Origin: Thiobacillus denitrificans
GTDB lineage: Bacteria; Pseudomonadota; Gammaproteobacteria; Burkholderiales; Thiobacillaceae
NCBI GenBank assembly: GCA_020723405.1
Contig: DYIY01000004.1
Span: 1 to 64,000, forward strand
Reading direction: 5' to 3'
Length of the DNA stretch: 64,000 bases
Numbering within the stretch: the stretch's first letter is position 1; each line of letters opens with the position of its first letter. The notes beneath the pieces are model-generated. The model made no database searches, was not told where the DNA came from, and saw only the letters and a program-made list of their open reading frames with translations. A program made the position numbers and the translations under genes. Positions 44,157 through 52,465 of the stretch are shown here, piece after piece.

Positions 44157-44608
44157 AATCCCTGCTGTTGAGCCTGGGCCTGCTGCTGGCCCCGCCCCTG
44201 TGGGCCGCCGAAGCCGTGCCGGTGGGGGAGGACCCCGTCATCGAACAGCGCATGGTCAAGCTGGCTGAGGATCTGCGCTGCCTGGTCTGCCAGAACGAAT
44301 CCCTGGCCGGTTCCCACGCCGAACTGGCCGAAGACCTGCGCCGGGAGATCCGCACCCAGATGAAGGCGGGCAAGAACGACAAGGAAGTGGTGGACTACCT
44401 GACGGAACGCTACGGCGACTTCGTCCTCTACCGCCCCCCCTTCAAACCCGTCACCTATCTGCTCTGGCTGGGCCCCCTGCTGTTCCTGGGCCTGGGTGGG
44501 GCCATCTGGTACGTCACTCTGAAGAAACGCCGCGCCATGGCGCCAACGCCCCCGGTGGACGAGAAGCAGCTCGCCGCCGCCGCCCAACTCCTGGATGAGA
44601 ACAAATGA
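44153..44608 (+). CDS. ccmH: Cytochrome c-type biogenesis protein CcmH
   Basis: CcmH is the thiol-redox subunit of the heme lyase complex. The 151-residue precursor has a signal peptide (to about 19), the active site LRCLVCQNES with Cys43 and Cys46 and a membrane anchor at about 103-122. It is the short form lacking the TPR part, which is supplied by the separate ccmI that overlaps it by 4 bp. Confidence 0.96.
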   Translation: MKSLLLSLGLLLAPPLWAAEAVPVGEDPVIEQRMVKLAEDLRCLVCQNESLAGSHAELAEDLRREIRTQMKAGKNDKEVVDYLTERYGDFVLYRPPFKPVTYLLWLGPLLFLGLGGAIWYVTLKKRRAMAPTPPVDEKQLAAAAQLLDENK

Positions 44609-45876
44609 ATCCCTTCTGGTCCGTCACCGCTTTCTGGATCGCCGCCGTGGCCTGCGTGGCCGTAGCCCTCGCCTTCGTCCTGCCCCCGCTGCTGCGGCGC
44701 CGGGACGCCGCCGCCAAGGCGGCCCGCCGGGACATCAACATCGCCGTCTATCGTGACCAGATGAAGGAGATGGAAGCCGACCGGGCCAACGGCCTGCTGT
44801 CCGACGACCAGTTCCAGACCGCCAAATTGGAACTGGAGGCCCGGCTGGCGGAGGATGCCCTGGCCCAGGCCGACGCCGCCATGACTCCCAAGGCCAGCCG
44901 GCGCCTGGGCTTCACCCTGGCCGGCGTACTGCCGGCCGCAGCCTTCGGCCTCTATTTCGTGCTCGGCAACCCGCTGTCACTCACCGCCATCGCCGAAGCC
45001 CAGGCCAACCCGACCCAGGCCGGCGCCGCCCAGGGCGAGCATGACATCATGAAGATGATCCAGCAGGTGGAGGAACGCACCAAGAGCCACCCAGAAGACG
45101 TGGAAGCCTGGACCATGCTGGCCAAGACCTACGCCGTGGTGGGCCACTGGCCGGAGGCCTTGTCCGCCTACGAGAAGGCCTACAAGCTGAAACCCGATCT
45201 GCCCGCCATCATGACCGGTTATGCCGAGGCCCTGGCCATCGCCAACAACCGGGTGCTCAAGGGCAAGCCCATCGGACTCATCCTCCAGGCCCTGGAAAAG
45301 GATCCCAATGACATGAAGGGCCTGGAACTGGCCGGCATCTACAACTTCCAGGAAAAGAACTACGCCCAGGCGGCCTTCTACTTCAAGCACCTGCACAAAC
45401 TGCTGCCCCCCGAATCCCCCTACGCCCAGGACATCCAGGAGGCCCAGAAGGAAGCCACCCGCATGGCCCGGGGCGGTGGCGCGGAAGCACTGGACAACCT
45501 GTCCGATCCCAAGGCCGGCCAGGCCGCCGCCCCCGGCGCCACGGTCCAGGGCACGGTGGACATCGCCCCGGCCCTCAAGGCCAAGGTGGGCGCCCAGGAC
45601 GCCATCTTCCTGTTTGCCCGTGCAGCCGGCGCCGGCGCCCCCGTGGCCGCCGTGCGGGCCAGCGGCAGCCAGTTCCCCATCGCCTTCGAGTTGTCCGACG
45701 CCATGGCCATGAACCCGGACAACAAACTGTCCAACTTCAAGGAAGTGAACCTCACCGTGCGGGTCTCCAAATCGGGCGACCCCATGGGTGCCAGCGGCGA
45801 CCTGGAAGGCACGGTGCAAAACGTGAAGGTGGGGGCCAAGGACGTGAAACTGGTCATCGACCGGGTCAAACCCTGA
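44605..45876 (+). CDS. ccmI: Cytochrome c-type biogenesis protein CcmI
   Basis: CcmI delivers apocytochromes to the heme lyase. The 423-residue protein has two N-terminal membrane segments (about 6-28 and 98-116) around a cytoplasmic leucine-zipper-like loop, then periplasmic TPR repeats (about 150-280, for example PEALSAYEKAYKLKPDLPAI) and a C-terminal beta domain (about 305-423). It closes the ccm operon; a terminator follows. Confidence 0.93.
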   Translation: MNPFWSVTAFWIAAVACVAVALAFVLPPLLRRRDAAAKAARRDINIAVYRDQMKEMEADRANGLLSDDQFQTAKLELEARLAEDALAQADAAMTPKASRRLGFTLAGVLPAAAFGLYFVLGNPLSLTAIAEAQANPTQAGAAQGEHDIMKMIQQVEERTKSHPEDVEAWTMLAKTYAVVGHWPEALSAYEKAYKLKPDLPAIMTGYAEALAIANNRVLKGKPIGLILQALEKDPNDMKGLELAGIYNFQEKNYAQAAFYFKHLHKLLPPESPYAQDIQEAQKEATRMARGGGAEALDNLSDPKAGQAAAPGATVQGTVDIAPALKAKVGAQDAIFLFARAAGAGAPVAAVRASGSQFPIAFELSDAMAMNPDNKLSNFKEVNLTVRVSKSGDPMGASGDLEGTVQNVKVGAKDVKLVIDRVKP

Positions 45877-45900
45877 GCCGGGACTTCACCTGAAGCCCAC

Positions 45901-45924
45901 GGGCCCGCATCCTGCGGGCCTTTT
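45901..45924 (+). terminator. Rho-independent terminator of the ccm operon
   Basis: GGCCCGCA and TGCGGGCC pair around a TCC loop and are followed by TTTTC, 25 bp after the ccmI stop. It ends the ccm transcript before the PEP-CTERM pair. Confidence 0.85.
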
Positions 45925-46075
45925 CATTTTCGGCTGGCGACGGCACCCACGTACAGCGGGATGCCACGCCAGGCTGGCCATTCCGCCGCGAGGGCCACGG
46001 ACGGCATGTCAGTTTTTTTTACATCATTCTCGATATCCACATCCTATAGGCTGATATTTCAATCACTTGCCTGCC

Positions 46076-46091
46076 TGGTCTGCATTTTGCT
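46076..46091 (+). promoter_or_regulatory. Possible sigma-54 promoter for the tandem PEP-CTERM genes
   Basis: The 391-bp gap between ccmI and the next gene holds, besides the terminator, TGGTCTGCATTTTGCT. The GG and GC pairs are exactly 10 bases apart and the -12 part TTGCT is perfect, but the -24 part departs from TGGCACG at three bases. It would leave a leader of about 165 bases. The nearby run of eight T at about 46013-46020 has no hairpin before it. Confidence 0.45.
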
Positions 46092-46267
46092 TGATATCAC
46101 CTAGGGTGTTGCCTTAGTTCATCCCGACCTGAATTGCCCGCGCCGGCCCACCCGATCCCGGGTTTCCGGACGATGACCCGGGCCGGGCGTCTGTCCTTTG
46201 ATACAGCGGAACTACGGCATCACCGCCTACCGATCTTCCTTGCCGTCTCTGTAAAAGGAGTCATGTC

Positions 46268-46801
46268 ATGAGCCTCCAGCCAATCCGACCTCTCCTGGCA
46301 ACCACCCTCCTGGGTTTTCTGATCGTGCCGGCCCAGGCTGCCACCTATCAGTTCCACCAGGCCGGATTTTCCGGTGGCGGGGTCATCATGGGCAGCTTCG
46401 ATGCCGTCGACCTGGACGGGAATGGCCAGATATCCTCTTTCTACGGGGAGGTATCGAGCTTTTCCCTGTCCTTCTCCGGGGATGCCCTGGTCGCGGATTT
46501 CACCCATGGCCTTCCGGATCTCTACGGCCTCGTCTATGACCTTGGCAGTGGCTTCATCGGCGATGGCTCATCGGGCGCTGTCGAGGGGATGGCGAGCAAC
46601 TGGCTCGGCTCCGTGGGTTTTGACTACGCCAGCGGCATGGGTCCTGCCCAGATGTTCGGCGGACGGGTCATCGATATCGCCAGCGGTGCCACCACCTCGA
46701 CCCCGGACCTGATCGCCGTGGTTCCCGAACCTGCCACCTGGGTCAGCCTGCTGGCCGGCCTCGGCGTGCTTTCCCTGTTGACGCGACGGAAGTCCGCTTA
46801 A
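46268..46801 (+). CDS. PEP-CTERM sorting-domain protein
   Basis: This 177-residue exported protein has a signal peptide (cleavage near PAQAA, residue 24), a beta-rich body and the C-terminal tail VPEPATWVSLLAGLGVLSLL ending TRRKSA. The PEP motif, helix and basic end fit processing by XrtA. AAAAGGAG lies just before the ATG; a second ATG 5 bases upstream is out of frame. A second PEP-CTERM gene follows after 110 bp with a GC-rich hairpin (46815-46834) between them but no T-run, so the two may be co-transcribed. Confidence 0.88.
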   Translation: MSLQPIRPLLATTLLGFLIVPAQAATYQFHQAGFSGGGVIMGSFDAVDLDGNGQISSFYGEVSSFSLSFSGDALVADFTHGLPDLYGLVYDLGSGFIGDGSSGAVEGMASNWLGSVGFDYASGMGPAQMFGGRVIDIASGATTSTPDLIAVVPEPATWVSLLAGLGVLSLLTRRKSA

Positions 46802-46911
46802 TCCGGCAGGACGCCGGTCCGGCCGGACCGGCCCTCCCGCCCCTCATCAACGGAGCGCCATGGCGGCGCCACGCTCAACCACCCCCCCTGCAACCACACC
46901 ATGGAGCCATC

Positions 46912-47517
46912 ATGACCCGACCCGCCCGGACCCCATCAGGACTGTTCACCTTGCTCCTCTGTCTGACCGCCGCAGGCGGCACCCAGGCCGACTCCATGTT
47001 TCCCGGCACCCTCTCCCTGAACACCACGGGTTTTGCCGACAGCACCTACACCGGCGCGCCCGACGACTACCACATCGGGCTCGGTGGGCAGACGGTGACC
47101 TATGATTTCGGCCCGTACATGGTCGTCAATCGCCCGGGAGCCGTGGACTTCAATATTTACGAAGTGGACTACGGCAGCGCGGAATTCGGCCTGATGGAGG
47201 TGTATGTCAGCGCCAACGGCATCGACTTCATCAATGTCTCGGCCAGCGAAACCAGTCTGGTGCGCATCGCCGGGGACGAAGTCCACAGCAGCAACAACTT
47301 TGGCCGTTCCTATGACCTGGGCAGTCTGGATCAGATCCGTTACATCAAGATCGACGGGGATGGCAGCGGTGCCGCGGGCGGCAATTCCGGCTTCGACCTG
47401 GACGCCATCGGCGCCCACCAGGTGGTGGCCGTTCCGGAACCGGGGACCTACGCCCTGCTGCTGGCGGGCCTGGGCCTGGTGGGTCTGGCCACCCGGCAGC
47501 GCAGGGTCAAACCCTAG
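46912..47517 (+). CDS. PEP-CTERM sorting-domain protein
   Basis: This 201-residue exported protein has a signal peptide (cleavage near GTQA, about 26), a body with a discoidin/cell-adhesion-like feel (DFNIYEVDYGSAEFGLMEVY) and the sorting tail VPEPGTYALLLAGLGLVGLA ending RQRRVKP. It would be processed by exosortase A. Its stop codon TAG lies inside the left end of a 114-bp inverted-repeat element. It is unlike the preceding PEP-CTERM protein outside the tail, so this is not a recent duplication. Confidence 0.88.
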   Translation: MTRPARTPSGLFTLLLCLTAAGGTQADSMFPGTLSLNTTGFADSTYTGAPDDYHIGLGGQTVTYDFGPYMVVNRPGAVDFNIYEVDYGSAEFGLMEVYVSANGIDFINVSASETSLVRIAGDEVHSSNNFGRSYDLGSLDQIRYIKIDGDGSGAAGGNSGFDLDAIGAHQVVAVPEPGTYALLLAGLGLVGLATRQRRVKP

Positions 47518-47627
47518 GTGCCTGTCGAACTTGAAGAATCGAAGCGAAAACGAGCTTGCGCGTTTCGGCGCAAGGCAAAATTCGCCTATTTGCAGCCGAT
47601 TTCCCTTCAAGTCAGACAGGCACCTAG
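47514..47627. repeat. 114-bp inverted-repeat element
   Basis: Terminal 23-bp arms CTAGGTGCCTGTC..ACTTGAAG (47514-47536) and their complement (47605-47627) differ at two bases. The centre contains a second hairpin (47555-47561 with 47568-47574). No gene is inside. It looks like a MITE or REP-type element and lies directly behind the PEP-CTERM gene, where it may stabilise or end the transcript. The rest of the 302-bp gap to the next gene shows no other feature I can support. Confidence 0.8.
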
Positions 47628-47819
47628 CCAGGCAGGGGGTGGGTATCGTCACGGGGGCTCGCCGATTTTATTGCCCGCCCCCGTGACTTCAATCCGGCGG
47701 GTGGGCCATAATCACGCCAGCATGTGATTTAGCGGCCGAACCCACTGGGCGTCCCGGCCGGAAACAAGAGAGAGTCCGCACCAGATCGGTCTCTCCAAAA
47801 GAAATGACAGGGTGGCAAC

Positions 47820-48245
47820 ATGGCAATCTGCAGTTCCAGGCAACACAACCTCTTCATCGTGGGCGCCTCTCTGGCGCTGGCCAATCTCATCGCCTTCCTG
47901 ACCCTGGCCTTCAACCGACAGGCGGGCCTCTATGGCCCCGAGGCAGACTCCATCCTCCCGCCCCTGGTGGAAGGCCTGCTGTTGTCCTTCCAGGTCATGG
48001 CCCTGCTCGGCACCGCCCTGTATCTCCCCCAGGGGCGACCTGCGGGGGGGCTGGCCAGCGTCACCCTGTGCGGCATGGCCGGCGTGCTGGCTGCGGTGTT
48101 CGCCGCCGGCTGGGCCGAGCCGGGCCATTACCCCATGGTCCTGGCCTTTGCTGCCGTGGCGCTGCTCTGCGGTCTGTTGGCCACCCGCCAATTGCGCCGT
48201 TTGACTGACAGCGTCCACGAACCCGAGTGGCACGGAGGGGTGTGA
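47820..48245 (+). CDS. Small hypothetical membrane protein
   Basis: This 141-residue protein has four hydrophobic segments (about 12-31, 46-68, 78-97 and 104-122), so it probably spans the inner membrane four times. It has a short basic loop near the C-terminus (ATRQLRRLTDS). The ATG lacks a clear Shine-Dalgarno sequence (ACAGGGTGGCAAC). No family was recognised. It stands alone between the inverted-repeat element and the kinase gene. Confidence 0.6.
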   Translation: MAICSSRQHNLFIVGASLALANLIAFLTLAFNRQAGLYGPEADSILPPLVEGLLLSFQVMALLGTALYLPQGRPAGGLASVTLCGMAGVLAAVFAAGWAEPGHYPMVLAFAAVALLCGLLATRQLRRLTDSVHEPEWHGGV

Positions 48246-48310
48246 AGGCAAGGCTGGCGAAAGGCCTTGCGGACCTGAGCGCGGGGCGTAACTTCAGATA
48301 GACTCGGAAC

Positions 48311-48335
48311 TGCCTGACCCCTCTGGGGTCAGGCA
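48311..48335. repeat. Perfect 11-bp palindromic hairpin before kinase gene
   Basis: TGCCTGACCCC and GGGGTCAGGCA pair perfectly around a TCT loop, 40 bp before the kinase start. There is no T-run on either side, so it is not a standard terminator. It may be a REP-type hairpin or part of the kinase leader. Confidence 0.7.
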
Positions 48336-48374
48336 CTCAATCGTTCCGCCAACATCCCAGGAAGCGTTTCCTTC

Positions 48375-49310
48375 ATGCGTACCCTCATCTGCGGCTCCAT
48401 GGCCTACGACACCATCATGGTGTTCCACGACCATTTCAAGAACCACATCCTTCCGGACCAGATCCACATCCTGAACGTCGCCTTCCTGGTGCCCGACATG
48501 CGCCGGGAATTCGGCGGCTGCGCCGGCAACATCGCCTACACCATGCGCCTGCTGGGCGGTTCACCGGTGATCATGGCCACCGTGGGCGAGGACTTCCCGG
48601 CCTACCGGGAACGCCTCAACCAACTGGGGCTGGACCAGAGCCACGTGCGCACCGTCCCCAATACCTATACCGCCCAGGCCTTCATCACCACCGATCTGGC
48701 CGACAACCAGATCACCGCCTTCCATCCCGGGGCCATGAACCACGCCCACTTGAACCGGATCGGCGAAGCCCGGGATATCAGCCTGGCCATCGTTGCCCCG
48801 GACGGCCGCCAGGGCATGCTGGACCATGCCACCCAATGCCGGGAAGCCGGCGTCCCCTTCATCTTCGACCCGGGCCAGGGCCTGCCCATGTTCAGCGGCG
48901 TGGAATTGCAGCAGTTCGTTGAACTGGCCGACTACGTGGCGGTCAATGACTATGAAGCGCAACTGCTCCAGGAACGCACCGGCCGCACCCTGGACATGCT
49001 GGCCCGGGAAGTGAAGGCCCTCATCGTCACCCTGGGAGCCAAGGGTTCGCGGATCCACGCCGATGGCACGGTCCACGAGATTCCCACGGCCAAACCCAAG
49101 GCGGTCATGGATCCCACCGGGTGCGGTGATGCCTACCGGGCGGGTCTGATGACCGGCATGCAGAAGGGCCTGGACTGGCCCACCTGCGGCCGGCTGGCCA
49201 GCCTGGTGGGGGCCATCAAGATCGGCCACCGGGGCGGCCAGAACCACCGCTTTACCTGGGACGAGATTGGGGTGCGCTTCAAGGAAGAATTCGGTTATTC
49301 ACTGGAATGA
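48375..49310 (+). CDS. PfkB-family carbohydrate/adenosine kinase
   Basis: This cytoplasmic ATP-dependent kinase of the ribokinase/PfkB family is probably a sugar or adenosine kinase. The 311-residue protein has the glycine-rich substrate-lid GGCAGNIAYTMRLLGG and the C-terminal signature DPTGCGDAYRAGLMTG with the catalytic Asp and anion hole. Related proteins in betaproteobacteria are often annotated simply as carbohydrate kinase, and the true substrate is not clear from sequence. Confidence 0.85.
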   Translation: MRTLICGSMAYDTIMVFHDHFKNHILPDQIHILNVAFLVPDMRREFGGCAGNIAYTMRLLGGSPVIMATVGEDFPAYRERLNQLGLDQSHVRTVPNTYTAQAFITTDLADNQITAFHPGAMNHAHLNRIGEARDISLAIVAPDGRQGMLDHATQCREAGVPFIFDPGQGLPMFSGVELQQFVELADYVAVNDYEAQLLQERTGRTLDMLAREVKALIVTLGAKGSRIHADGTVHEIPTAKPKAVMDPTGCGDAYRAGLMTGMQKGLDWPTCGRLASLVGAIKIGHRGGQNHRFTWDEIGVRFKEEFGYSLE

Positions 49311-49326
49311 AATCACGGGAGCCACC

Positions 49327-49782
49327 ATGAACACCTTGCATCTGCCGTTTGCCCTTCTTCTCACCAGCCTGCTGGCCGGCTGTGCCAGCGGCCTGGGCAG
49401 TTCGGACTATGAACGCAGCGAGGCCCGCAAGGTCTATGAGGTGAAGATGGGCGTGGTGGAGAGCACCCTCCCCGTGCGCCTGGAAGGCACGGAAACCGGC
49501 ATCGGTGCCGCAGCCGGTGGCGTGGTGGGGGGAGTGGCCGGCAGTGAAATGGGCGGAGGCAAGGGCAGCGTGGTGGGCGCCGTCGTCGGCGCCGTGGCCG
49601 GCGGGCTGGCCGGCGCAGCCGCAGAGGAAGGTCTGACCCGCAAGCCCGGCATCGAAATCACCCTGCGCCTGGACGGCGGGCGCCTCATCGCCGTGGTCCA
49701 GGAAGACACCGGCGAAAAATTCGCCCCGGGCGAACGGGTCCGGGTGTTGGAATCGGGCGGCCAGGCCAGGGTGACGCACTAG
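49327..49782 (+). CDS. Glycine-zipper outer-membrane lipoprotein (SlyB/Pcp-like)
   Basis: This small outer-membrane lipoprotein has 151 residues. The lipobox LLAG-Cys19 ends the signal peptide; residues about 56-100 are a glycine-zipper segment (GIGAAAGGVVGGVAGSEMGG) that can pack against membranes, followed by a beta domain. It resembles the SlyB/Pal-like family that helps maintain envelope integrity. The ATG at 49327 lies 17 bp after the kinase stop. Confidence 0.8.
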   Translation: MNTLHLPFALLLTSLLAGCASGLGSSDYERSEARKVYEVKMGVVESTLPVRLEGTETGIGAAAGGVVGGVAGSEMGGGKGSVVGAVVGAVAGGLAGAAAEEGLTRKPGIEITLRLDGGRLIAVVQEDTGEKFAPGERVRVLESGGQARVTH

Positions 49783-49800
49783 CAGGAGTCGGTGGCGGTT

Positions 49801-49901
49801 AGTCGGTAGTCGGTAGTCGGTAGTCGGTAGTCGGTAGCGGGTAGCTGTGCTTGCGCGCCGTTGGCGCGGATATAAAAGCTACCGACTACCGACTACAGAC
49901 T
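49801..49901. repeat. Tandem heptamer repeat with inverted partner
   Basis: AGTCGGT is repeated five times without a change from 49801 to 49835, followed by one variant copy to 49842. About 35 bases later the complement GCTACCGACTACCGACTAC appears (49878-49896), so the region can fold into a long hairpin with several registers. It lies between the lipoprotein gene and olsB and could vary in copy number. Confidence 0.85.
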
Positions 49902-49999
49902 CCCCGCCCCTTCCTTAACCATTTCTTCATCCCCTCGTCACCGCCCGGTAACCCCCCTTCCTTACCTTTGCCACAACAACGCAAAGGAAAGGAAATCCC

Positions 50000-50758
50000 A
50001 TGCTCCAGGAGCGTGTCGGGCAGGAAAACCGGGCCCGCAAGAATTTTCAGATCACCATGGCCCGGCACCTTGATGAAGTCCGGGAGGCCCAGCGCCTGCG
50101 CTGGAAGGTGTTCGCCGAGGAAATGGGCGCCCGCCTGGTCTCTCCCCAGGCCGGGCTGGACATCGACCTGTACGACGAGCATTGCGAACACCTGCTGGTG
50201 CGGGACGAGGACAACGGGGAGGTGGTGGGCACCTACCGCATCCTGAGCCCCATCGCCGCCAAGCGCCTGGGCAGCTACTACTCGGAAGGGGAATTCGACC
50301 TGACCCGCCTGCAGCACATCCGCGGCCGCATGGTGGAACTGGGCCGCTCCTGCGTCCATGCCGACTACCGCAGCGGCGGCGTCATCACCCTGCTGTGGGC
50401 CGGCCTGGCCGAGTACATGCTGAAGGGGGGCCACGAATACCTGATCGGCTGCGCCAGCATCGGCATGGCCGATGGCGGCCACAACGCGGCGGGCATCTGG
50501 CACGCCACCAAGGACAAGCACATGGCGCCCATCGAGTGGCGGGTGTTCCCCCGCTGCCCCCTGCCCCTGGAGGCCCTGGAATCCACCGCCGCGCCGGTAC
50601 TGCCGCCCCTGGTGAAGGGCTACCTGCGGGCCGGTTCCTACGTGTGCGGCGAACCCGCCTGGGATCCGGACTTCAACACCGCTGACCTGCCCATCCTGCT
50701 GCCCATCAAGAACCTGAATCCGGCCTACGCCCGGCATTTCCTCAAGCAGCAGGGTTGA
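50000..50758 (+). CDS. olsB: Ornithine N-acyltransferase-like GNAT protein
   Basis: This acyltransferase of the GNAT fold (Acetyltransf_5 type) is probably OlsB, which puts a 3-hydroxy fatty acid on ornithine to make lyso-ornithine lipid. The 252-residue protein has RLRWKVFAEEMGAR near the start, RMVELGRSCVHADYRSGGVI mid-protein and EYLIGCASIGMADGGHN, all common in OlsB. A PEP-CTERM-associated acyltransferase of the same fold is the main alternative, given the exosortase setting. The presence of an OlsA-like gene 176 bp downstream favours ornithine lipid synthesis. AAAGGAAAGGA lies before the ATG. Confidence 0.75.
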   Translation: MLQERVGQENRARKNFQITMARHLDEVREAQRLRWKVFAEEMGARLVSPQAGLDIDLYDEHCEHLLVRDEDNGEVVGTYRILSPIAAKRLGSYYSEGEFDLTRLQHIRGRMVELGRSCVHADYRSGGVITLLWAGLAEYMLKGGHEYLIGCASIGMADGGHNAAGIWHATKDKHMAPIEWRVFPRCPLPLEALESTAAPVLPPLVKGYLRAGSYVCGEPAWDPDFNTADLPILLPIKNLNPAYARHFLKQQG

Positions 50759-50934
50759 CCCTGATTCCCCGTGGGCTGCTCCGTTGCCTGCGCGAGCGCC
50801 CAGGAATGCGGACGCTTACCCCGGGGATCCTCCCGCTGGGTCAGCCCGCTGGTTGAACTGAGGAACCAAGTCTGATGCCGGCGATACAACCGCCCCCGGC
50901 CGGCCGCCGGGGCCGGGGGGACTACAATGCCCCC

Positions 50935-51708
50935 ATGCGTTCCCCCAGCCTGAAGATCTTCCGCACCGGCCTGCATCTCCTGTCCGGGGCCCTGACCGTG
51001 CTGCTGCTCTTCCCCCATCTGGACCGGGACGAGCGGGCCCGCCGGGTGACTCGCTGGGCGACGGGCCTGCTGGCCCTGCTGGGGGTGTCGGTGCGGGTGA
51101 TGGGCCGCCCGCCCCTGGTGCGGGCCGGCGGAGCCCTGCTGGCGGCCAACCACGTGTCCTGGCTGGACATCCACCTCTTGCACAGCCTGTTGCCGGCCCG
51201 CTTCGTGTCCAAGGCGGAGGTGCGCGGCTGGCCCCTCATCGGCTGGCTGGCCGAGGCGGCGGGCACGGTGTTCCTGGTGCGGGAGAAGAAGTCGGACGCC
51301 AAGCGGGTCAACGACGTGATGGCCGAACATCTGCGCCTGGGTGACTGTCTGGCCCTGTTTCCCGAGGGCACCACCAGCGACGGCAGCCGGGTGCTGCCCT
51401 TCTATCCCTCCCTGTTCCAGCCGGCGGTGGACGCCGGGGCCCAGGTCTGGCCGGTGCGCATCCGCTACCTGACGCCCACCGGCAACCCCTGCCCGGAGGC
51501 CGCCTATCACGGCGGGATGAGCCTGGGCCAGTCCTTCATGCAGGTGGTGCGCATGGGGGGCCTGGTGGCGGAGGTGCATTTCCTGCCGCCCATCGACGGC
51601 AAGGGGCTGGCCCGGCGGGACCTGGCCCGGGCCGCCGAGGCGGCTATCCGTGGGGCTGATGACGTGCCTGACAGCGCACCTGGAAGCACTGCTCGTCGTC
51701 CAGCCTGA
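50935..51708 (+). CDS. olsA: 1-acyl-glycerol-3-phosphate acyltransferase-like, probable OlsA
   Basis: This lysophospholipid acyltransferase-family protein of 257 residues probably adds the second acyl chain to lyso-ornithine lipid. It has the NHVSWLD catalytic motif (His73, Asp78) and the FPEGTTSDG substrate motif, plus one or two N-terminal membrane helices. The ATG at 50935 is 7 bp after a TACAAT hexamer, and no ribosome site is evident, so the start or a leaderless transcript is uncertain. Its 3' end overlaps the convergent apaH by 65 bp. Phosphatidic acid synthesis (PlsC) is an alternative role. Confidence 0.75.
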   Translation: MRSPSLKIFRTGLHLLSGALTVLLLFPHLDRDERARRVTRWATGLLALLGVSVRVMGRPPLVRAGGALLAANHVSWLDIHLLHSLLPARFVSKAEVRGWPLIGWLAEAAGTVFLVREKKSDAKRVNDVMAEHLRLGDCLALFPEGTTSDGSRVLPFYPSLFQPAVDAGAQVWPVRIRYLTPTGNPCPEAAYHGGMSLGQSFMQVVRMGGLVAEVHFLPPIDGKGLARRDLARAAEAAIRGADDVPDSAPGSTARRPA

Positions 51709-52465
51709 AGGCGGTCAGGGCGCCGCCCCACAGGCAGCCCGTATCCAGGGCGATCACGTCTTCCCGCAGCAACAGGCCCAGGGTGGACCAGTGGCCGAAC
51801 AGGATGCGCACGTCGGTGGCCCGCCGGCCGGGAAAGTCGAACCAGGGGATCAGGCCCGCCGGGGTGGTCCCGGGTCCCAGCTTGTGTTGCAGTTCCAGGC
51901 TGCCGTCGCCATGCAGGTAGCGGGATCGGGTCAGGACGTTGGCGATGCAGCGCAGCCGCTCCTGGCCCGTCAGGTTGGGATCCCAGCGGCGCGGTTCGTT
52001 GCCGTACATGTGCTTGAGGAATTGGCGCCACTTGTGCCCCCGCAGGGCATGTTCCAGTTCGGCGGCGTGGAGCACCGCCTGGTCCGCGGTCCAGGCCGGC
52101 GACAAGCCGGCGTGGACCATGAGCCAGGGGCCCTGGCGATGGATCATGGGCCGCTGGCGCAGCCAGGCCAGCAGGTCGTCCCGGTCCGGCGCCGCCAGGA
52201 TCATGTCCAGGGTGTCCTTGCGGTGGGGCGGCACAAAGCCCTCGGCCACCGCCAGCAGGTGCAGGTCGTGGTTGCCCAGCACGGCCACCGTGCAGTGGTC
52301 GTGGGCCCGGCACCAGCGCAGCACTGCCAGGGAATCCTCGCCCCGGTTCACCAGGTCGCCGGTGATCCACACTTTGTCCCTGGCCGGGTTGAAGGACAGA
52401 TCTTCCAGTAGTTCCAGGAAGGCCCCATGGCAGCCCTGGATGTCGCCGATCACGTAGGTGCTCAT
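51644..52465 (-). CDS. apaH: Symmetrical bis(5'-nucleosyl)-tetraphosphatase ApaH
   Basis: ApaH hydrolyses diadenosine tetraphosphate to two ADP and can remove NpnN caps from RNA. The 273-residue metallophosphatase shows GDIQGC, GDLVNRG and GNHDLH metal-binding motifs in order, and a late FGHWSTLGL. The stop lies inside the 3' end of the convergent acyltransferase gene (65-bp overlap). ttcA lies directly upstream on the same strand with a 4-bp overlap. Confidence 0.95.
   Translation of the reverse strand: MSTYVIGDIQGCHGAFLELLEDLSFNPARDKVWITGDLVNRGEDSLAVLRWCRAHDHCTVAVLGNHDLHLLAVAEGFVPPHRKDTLDMILAAPDRDDLLAWLRQRPMIHRQGPWLMVHAGLSPAWTADQAVLHAAELEHALRGHKWRQFLKHMYGNEPRRWDPNLTGQERLRCIANVLTRSRYLHGDGSLELQHKLGPGTTPAGLIPWFDFPGRRATDVRILFGHWSTLGLLLREDVIALDTGCLWGGALTAFRLDDEQCFQVRCQARHQPHG

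Noticed and set aside
46802-46911. Terminator between the two tandem PEP-CTERM genes
   Set aside because: A GC-rich palindrome is present but has no T-run, so separate transcription is not supported.
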